Made by a program: the position numbers and the translations under genes. DNA of 64,000 bases from Deinandra increscens subsp. villosa (taxonomy: Eukaryota > Streptophyta > Magnoliopsida > Asterales > Asteraceae). The stretch lies in assembly GCA_039602395.1 (NCBI GenBank), contig JBCNJP010000006.1:51115502-51179501 (forward strand), read 5' to 3'. Under the pieces are notes generated by a model that made no database searches, was not told the DNA's origin, and saw nothing but the letters and a program-made list of their open reading frames with translations. Shown one piece after another: positions 58,105-64,000 of this stretch; position 1 is the first letter of the stretch, and each line of letters begins with the position of its first letter.

Positions 58105-59161
58105 ATGGTGTTCGGACGAAGCAAATCATCATCCTCCCGATCTAGCGGAAAAGGAAAGAAAAAGGTGGAAGCAGGTCCCGGCCGACCGGTTATTCCATTG
58201 AGCCCCGATTCTTCGGGCTATGTCGTGTCTCCTTCAGCGTTCATTCGGAACACGCCGCATCGGGAGGAACAGCCACAGAAACTTCCGCGACCGCCGCGGA
58301 AGCACATTGGAGCTCGTATGTCTCTTCGCCCTCAGCCACAGATCCAGCTGACTCAGGACGAGATTGATGCCGGTTTTGCCATAGTTGTTGCAGCACCGCT
58401 GGTGAACTTGGACGAGCCTGAGGAGCAGGCAGAGGAGGTGGAGCCACCGTAGCCAGAGCATCCGGAGCCCCAGTAGTCCGGTAACCATTTGGTCATTGAG
58501 CTTTCAGCGGGACACCCTGTTAGCTATCACTCACAGCACCACGAGCACCACGTCTATGCATCCCCCGCTTACACCCCATCGAGCTACGCCACTGGAAGTA
58601 CGACAGCACAGACGAGTTTGAGCCGATGGTCGAGGTCCCCATCGTCATGGCAGCCGCCGTTGTGGTAGGACAACCTGTTCCACCGCCAGCCCCCTCCTTA
58701 TGCTATGGATCCCCGTGACCCCTACATTGTTGCACGTATGGAGGCCCAGCAGGTAGGCCTAGTTTCCGACTGCTACTCGTTCCCGGCATTGCAGACGGTC
58801 TTACAGCTCTCATGCCCCTTTGTACCCACCCCATGTTGATCCATACTATGCTCATCCTCCGCCACCCCCAGCATATATGATGCCATCCTACCCGTACACT
58901 CCGTATGCACCCTATATTGAGCCTCACCGTTCATCCTTTTCGGGCCCTGGTTATCCCTTCCCTTACTTAACTTATCGTGACTTCGCGGACGAGTTCCTGA
59001 TGTTGCTGCTCTTGTGGAGCAAAACCGCGCACTGGCAAAGGCAGAACGAGGAGGTTAAGAAGAGAGAAAAGAGTATGGCGAAAATGTTATCCAAGGCGTC
59101 ATCTGCTTTCGGGGAAGCAGCCAGGATCGGGTTAGGCATGGGGAAGAAGAAACACCGTTGA
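58105..59161 (+). pseudogene. ORF-X: extra Pro/Tyr/His-rich reading frame upstream of Gypsy-3 gag
   Basis: ATG 58105 begins MVFGRSKSSSSRSSGKGKKK; then PPRKHIGARMSLRPQ and QLTQDEIDAGFAI to TAG 58450. The same frame continues through two further stops (TAG 58474, TAG 58666) with a His/Gln/Pro-rich part (SYHSQHHEHHVY) and MDPRDPYIVARMEAQQ. After a frame change near 58800 it reads PHVDPYYAHPPPPPAYM, YLTYRDFADE, a helix-like stretch whose better reading (VAALVEQNRALAKAE) is locally out of frame, and a basic end GLGMGKKKHR at TGA 59159-59161. About 350 codons in all. The pattern of conserved composition with scattered lesions suggests a once-coding protein. I do not recognise a domain; a gag-like or RNA-binding role is only a guess. 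Confidence 0.55.
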
Positions 59162-59793
59162 TGGATATGGGTGTTAATGTTGTGGTCGTGTTAGTATTGT
59201 GCTAGCTGCAGTGTGATTGTGGTTCTTACCTTTTCATGGTTCTTGTTGTTATGATGTTTTCCCTTCAGTTGTATTTGTGATTTTTCAGACACTATCGTAT
59301 GGTTGTTTAGAACTTGTAATGTTTAACTGTTGTATTTGGATTTGGTTGCTAAACATTGTAAGACTTATGGTTGTGTTGTTATGGAATCTAGTGTGATGAC
59401 TTTTGTTTGCAGTATTGGTGCTAGATTGTATTGTGCTCAGGATATTGTAGCTTGTTGAAGCTAGAAGTTAAGTAATGCCTTGAGTAGGAATTGCTTAGAA
59501 CTCCCTATGTCCTCTGTTTCTGTAAATAGTCATGACGGTGCTTCGTTTCGTGAGCCCTCACCCTATTCCGGATTGTATCGGATGGGTGTTCCCTCCGTAG
59601 ATCCCCGAGACATGGAACTGAAGCGATGCTTCCCGTTGATCCATACCGTGGGGGCAAGACCGGAGCAAGCACTTATACCCCGTTTGTGTGAAAACCCTTG
59701 TGGAGATTGGTCCGTGTCACAGATGCGTTACAGTTGAGTCTAAATGAACCTTTATGTTGATTCTAATCGGGCGTTTGGCCTTACTTTCAGTCG
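59162..59793 (+). other. Spacer between ORF-X and gag, ending in a splice acceptor
   Basis: T-rich and free of convincing ORFs in its first 300 bp. It ends GGCCTTACTTTCAG at 59790, followed by TCG and the gag ATG: a consensus acceptor three bases before the start codon. It looks like the end of an intron. Confidence 0.55.
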
Positions 59794-61310
59794 ATGAAGA
59801 AGGTCGGTGGTAGCAAGACCACCGGAAGAAGGACACGTCAAAATACTGACGATCTTCAGAAAGAAGCTGATGAAGGCAACCGCTCCCTATATGTTGTAGA
59901 CGGGAAGGATGAAAATCCTCTTACTTCAGAACAAAAGCGTGAAAAGGAGCAAGAAGAGCGATTCCAGAAATTGATCGCTGACGGGATTGCTGCGGCATTC
60001 CCGAATCTAGTTGCTCAAGAAAAGAGGATAGCAGTAGAGAAGGATGACAAAGAAAAGCAAGAACCCTTATATGCTGAAAGGACCGAGTCAAGTCACCATC
60101 GCAGGTCCAAGTCTGAAAGGCACAAGGTTGTCAGAGTTGAGTCGTCTGCCAGTTCCCAAAGCGAGCCTAAGAGGCGTCGCCATCACAGTCCTGATTCCTA
60201 CAGCTCAGAAGGAGCATGAGCGAAAGAAAAGTAAGAAAGAGAAGAGACGAGTTGAAGAAAGAGGTTGCAGTTATAAGACTTATATGGCTAGCAAGCCAGG
60301 CACTTTCCGAGGTGATAAGAGCGCTACCGAAGCTCTTAACTGGTTAGATGAAGTGGAAGGGGCACTGGATATTAGTGAGTGTGCCGAGAAGGATAAAGTG
60401 AGGTTTGCTTCGCGATCGTTCAAGGGTCCAGCATTGACCTGGTGGAAGACAGAACTCCATAAGCGTGGAAGGACCAAGTCCTATGATATGGAGTGGGCCA
60501 AGTTTCGTAAGTTGGTTCAGCAGAAGTTTCTCCTAGAGCACGAGTCTGAAAAGCTAGAGAACGAGTTTATTCATCTGGAGATGAAGGGTTCAGACTACAT
60601 GACTTACATCCATCGGTTCAATGAGCTGCTAAATCTGGTTCCGCATATGGCGAAGAAAGAGTCGACCAAGATTCGACGGTTTGTGTATGGTTTGAGCCCC
60701 GTTATTAGGGCTGATGTTAGAGCTTCTCGACCCCATACTCTAAAATCAGTAATGAATTTGACTGAGACTTTATGTGAAGAATGGGATCGTCAGTATGGAA
60801 AGAAAGGGGAGTCCTCCGATCGAAAGAGGAAGTTTGGTGGTAAAGGTCATGACCGTGGTCGTGACCAAGGAGGAAAGAAAGGGCACCGAGATGAGAGAAG
60901 GGGCAGAAATGACAAAGTAAGGGATTACAGGAAAGAGAAGCCCACATGTTACAAATGCAACACCATCGGGCACTATGCTGATCAATGTGCGAAGCCCGCG
61001 GGGTGTTATAACTGTGGAGACAAGGGACACCGGATCGCCGACTGCCCGAAGCCAAGGGATGACACCAGATTCAGGCACAAGGGCAGAGATGGCGGAGGCC
61101 CAAAAGGTAAACCTCGAATTTTCTTAATGACTACTGAGGAGGCCCGTAAAAACGACGATGTTATATCCGGTACGTTTTCTGTGATTGGCAATTATGTTAG
61201 TGTGTTATTTGATTCTGGTGCAAATAGGAGTTTCATTTCTACTACCTGTATTCCCAAATTGAAATGTGTATCGCATGCTTTAGATCGGCCTTATATTGTA
61301 GATACTACTA
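59794..61310 (+). pseudogene. Gypsy-3 gag and protease start
   Basis: ATG 59794 (MKKVGGSKTTGRRTRQ). Gag domain KTYMASKPGTFRGDKSATEA, LTWWKTELHKRGRTKSYD; zinc knuckles CYKCNTIGHYADQC and CYNCGDKGHRIADC (60949-61044); then protease LFDSGANRSFIS (near 61210). One extra base relative to Gypsy-2 near 60207 shifts the frame (first frame stops at 60219, second stays open to 61327), and a second shift occurs near 61315. The capsid, both knuckles and the protease active site are otherwise intact. Confidence 0.92.
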
Positions 61311-64000
61311 ATGGGCAAGACAGTTAGTATCCCTGAAATTATTAAGAATTGCCAGTTAAGGTTAGGCGATGCCCTATTTGATTTAGAACTGCTTCCCATG
61401 ACCTTGAGTGAATTCGATATTGTACTTGGAATGAATTGGTTGACTCAGCATCGAGCTAAGATCCGTTGTGACGAGAAGATTGTGGAAGTTGAATCCGCGG
61501 ACGGGAAAATTCACACGATAGTGGGCGATCGTCAAGCACGACCGTTGAAGATAATTTCAATGCTCAAGGCGAACAAATGCATGAAGAAAGGATGCCATGC
61601 TTTCCTAGCTAACTTGGTAGAAGTCCCTCGCGAGAAAAGGGTTGAAGATGTACCGGTTGTTTCGGAATTCGCCGATGTATTTCCGGATGAGCTACCGGGA
61701 TTGCCACCTGAGCGACATGTGGAATTCCAGATTGAATTGGCACCGGGAACGACCCCGATAGCTAAAGCGTCGTATAGACTTGCGCCATCTGAAATGCAGG
61801 AATTGAATAGCCAACTACAAGAACTCTTGGATAAGGGATTCATTCGACCTAGCTCTTCGCCTTAGGGAGCTCCTGTGTTATTTGTGAAAAAGAAGGATGG
61901 ATCATTTCGCATGTGCATTGACTACCATGATCTCAACAAAGTAACCATCAAGAATAAGTATCCACTTCCTCGAATAGACAATTTGTTTGATCAGCTCCAG
62001 GGAGCGAGTTATTTCTCCAAGATTGATTTGAGGTCTAGATATCATCAAGTAAGGGTTAGAGAAGAAGACGTGCCAAGAACTGCATTTAGAACAAGGTATG
62101 GGCACTATGAGTTCACAGTGATGCCATTTGGTTTAACGAACGCACCTGCAATCTTCATGGACCTGATGAATCGAGTATGTAAGCCATACCTCGACAAATT
62201 TGTGATTGTCTTTATTGATGATATACTGATCTACTCGCGCACGAAAGAGGAACATGAAGAACATCTCAGAACGATGTTGGAACTTCTTAGGAAGGAGAAG
62301 CTTTACGCAAAGTTTTCCAAGTGTGAATTTTGGCTTCGTGAAGTTCAATTTTTGGGTCATATTGTGAGTGATGCTGGAATTCAGGTGGACCCAGCAAAGG
62401 TTGAGGCGGTAAGAAATTGGGAACAACCTAAGTCTCCGACAGAGATTAGGCGATTTTTGGGTTTAGCGGGATATTATCGTCGCTTCATTCAAGATTTCTC
62501 CAAGATCGCTACACCTTTGACTGCGTTAACTCAGAAGAATGCAAAGTGGGATTGGAAGCAGAAACACACTGATGCGTTTGAACTTCTAAAACAAAAGTTG
62601 AGCACCTCTCCTATACTCTCCTTACCCGAAGGATCAGAGGATTTTGTTGTTTACTGTGATGCGTCAATCAATGGATTAGGATGTGTGTTGATGCAGCGAA
62701 ACAAAGTGATCGCTTATGCATCAAGGCAGCTTAAGACACACGAGAAGAATTATACTACACATGATCTGGAACTCGGTGCGGTAGTGTTTGCCCTAAAGAT
62801 TTGGAGGCACTATCTCTATGGAACGAAGTTTGTGGTGTTCTCAGATCATAAGAGTTTGCAGCATTTGTTCAATCAGAAGGAACTAAACATGCGTCAAAGG
62901 CGTTGGATGGAGGTGTTACGTGATTATGATTGTGAGATAAAGTACCATCCTGGAAAAGCCAACGTGGTGGCTGACGCATTGAGTAGAAAGGAAAGAACTA
63001 AGCCTCTGAGGGTTCGTGCGATGAGAATAGATGTGCGTGCTGATCTGATCGATGAAATTTTGAAAGCCCAAAACGAGCAAATAGCTGATCCAGAAGTGAA
63101 TAGAAAGGAAGAAATGATGACCATCGTGGGTCGCCTTACTAAGGGGCCCGATGGTATCCTTAGACTGGGAAATAGAATCTGGGTGCCGAAGGAAGGCGGT
63201 CTCCGTGAAATGATCCTTCGTGAAGCGCATAAGTCCAGGTATATGATGCACCCTGGTAATGATAAGATGTACCAGAATTTGAGACCCCACTATTGGTGGC
63301 CGGGGATGAAGAGAGCAATTGCCGAGTATGTTGGGAAATGCCATACGTGTTTGCAGGTAAAAGTTGAGCATCAGAAGCCCGCTGGTTTACTTCAACCTTT
63401 GGAAATACCCGAGTGTAAATGGGACATGGTGACTATGGATTTTGTAACCAAGCTTCCTAAAACTAGGAGTGGTAATGATGCTATTTGGGTAATCGTGGAC
63501 CGATTGACCAAGTCAGCTCACTTTTTGCCGATTAAGGAAACTTACCCCACAGAACAATTGGCCAAGATTTATGTAAAAGAAATTGTGTCAAGGAATGGAG
63601 TTCCATTATCAATTGTGTCTGATAGAATAGCCGATTTACTTCCCATTTCTGGCAAAGTCTTCAGGAAGCCTTGGGAACAAAGGTGAAGCTGAGCACGGCG
63701 TATCATCCACAGACGGATGGGCAGAGTGAAAGAACCATCCAAACCTTAGAGGACATGCTGAGAGCATGTGTGATGGAATTCGGTGGCAGTTGGGACACCC
63801 ACCTACCGTTGGTAGAATTTTCATATAATAACAGTTATCACTCTAGTATAGAAATGGCGCCGTTTGAAGCTCTATATGGCAGGAAATGTAGAGTTCCGTT
63901 GTGTTGGTCTGAAGTTGGAGAAGAGCAACTTACGGGACCAGAGTTGGTTATGGCTACAAATGATAAGGTCCGAGAAATTCGAGAAAAGCTCAAAGCCGCA
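61311..64000 (+). pseudogene. Gypsy-3 pol: protease end, RT, RNase H, integrase (runs off the window)
   Basis: IVLGMNWLTQHRAKIR; RT (61780-62560) with SKIDLRSRYHQVRV and VIVFIDDILIYS (catalytic DD intact); RNase H (VYCDASINGLG near 62653; SDHKSLQHLF; VADALSRK); integrase zinc region (HKSRYMMHPGNDKMYQ...CHTCLQVK) and core (MVTMDFVTKLPKT, SIVSDR). Lesions: TAG 61863-61865 in place of the Trp codon of SPWGAPV, and one missing base near 63628 at the second catalytic Asp of integrase, after which the frame continues (TKVKLSTAYHPQTDGQSE) to 64000. Only two breaks over 2.7 kb, so this is the best preserved Gypsy here. Confidence 0.94.

Noticed and set aside
1..64000. tRNA, rRNA or other structured RNA genes
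   Set aside because: No tRNA-like or rRNA sequence was noticed; the tRNA-like matches are primer binding sites only.

Overview
This is plant nuclear DNA, built almost entirely of nested and broken transposable elements. Spliced gene structures, plant-type Ty1/Copia and Ty3/Gypsy elements, a plant hAT transposase, a Helitron with a helicase and an RPA gene, a FAR1-related gene and a B3-domain gene all point to a flowering plant. The family mix suggests a composite (Asteraceae), but this is an impression, not a test. No gene looks like an undamaged single-copy host gene. The two non-element-like genes (B3, 24715-25472; FAR1-related, 46278-49677) are both broken.

Region A (1-24545) is one nested stack whose joints can be read to the base. 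A Copia element (Copia-1) is the outer layer. Its gag is interrupted on the left by the right end of a hAT element (1-2403), and its protease region by Gypsy-1 (2649-19533, target duplication GAACA). The 3' LTR of Gypsy-1 is split by Copia-2 (10190-18421, minus strand, target duplication TGAAC), a gag-only element with no pol. Copia-1 resumes at 19534 with integrase, RT and RNase H and ends with its 3' LTR at 24545.

Region B (24546-35457) holds a B3-domain pseudogene, then a minus-strand Tat-like Gypsy remnant: an LTR at about 26022-26752 and an integrase tail at 30592-31170. Between them lies an oppositely oriented, intron-bearing ORF (27158-29637) with its own TATA box. AT-rich sequence follows, with Gypsy and Helitron relics and an exact 100-bp tandem duplication.

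Region C (35458-45700) is a minus-strand autonomous-type Helitron: Rep with an HUH motif, PIF1-like helicase, then an RPA70-like gene. Its helicase is split by a young Tork-type Copia (Copia-3, 37278-42125). Copia-3 has LTRs differing at 2 of 267 positions and a full polyprotein with a single internal stop.

Region D (46278-51736) contains the FAR1-related/MULE-like pseudogene and a tandem array with a higher-order period of about 433 bp. Region E (51737-64000) has LTR ends around a 500-N assembly gap, then two related Gypsy elements lying head to head: Gypsy-2 (minus, 52703-55673) and Gypsy-3 (plus, from the LTR end at 57563 to the window edge). Gypsy-3 carries an extra ORF between its PBS and gag.

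The most interesting recurring pattern is a putative spliced leader. In several unrelated elements a splice donor sits in the transcribed part of the LTR and an acceptor sits directly before the gag ATG, so the PBS and untranslated leader would be removed as an intron.
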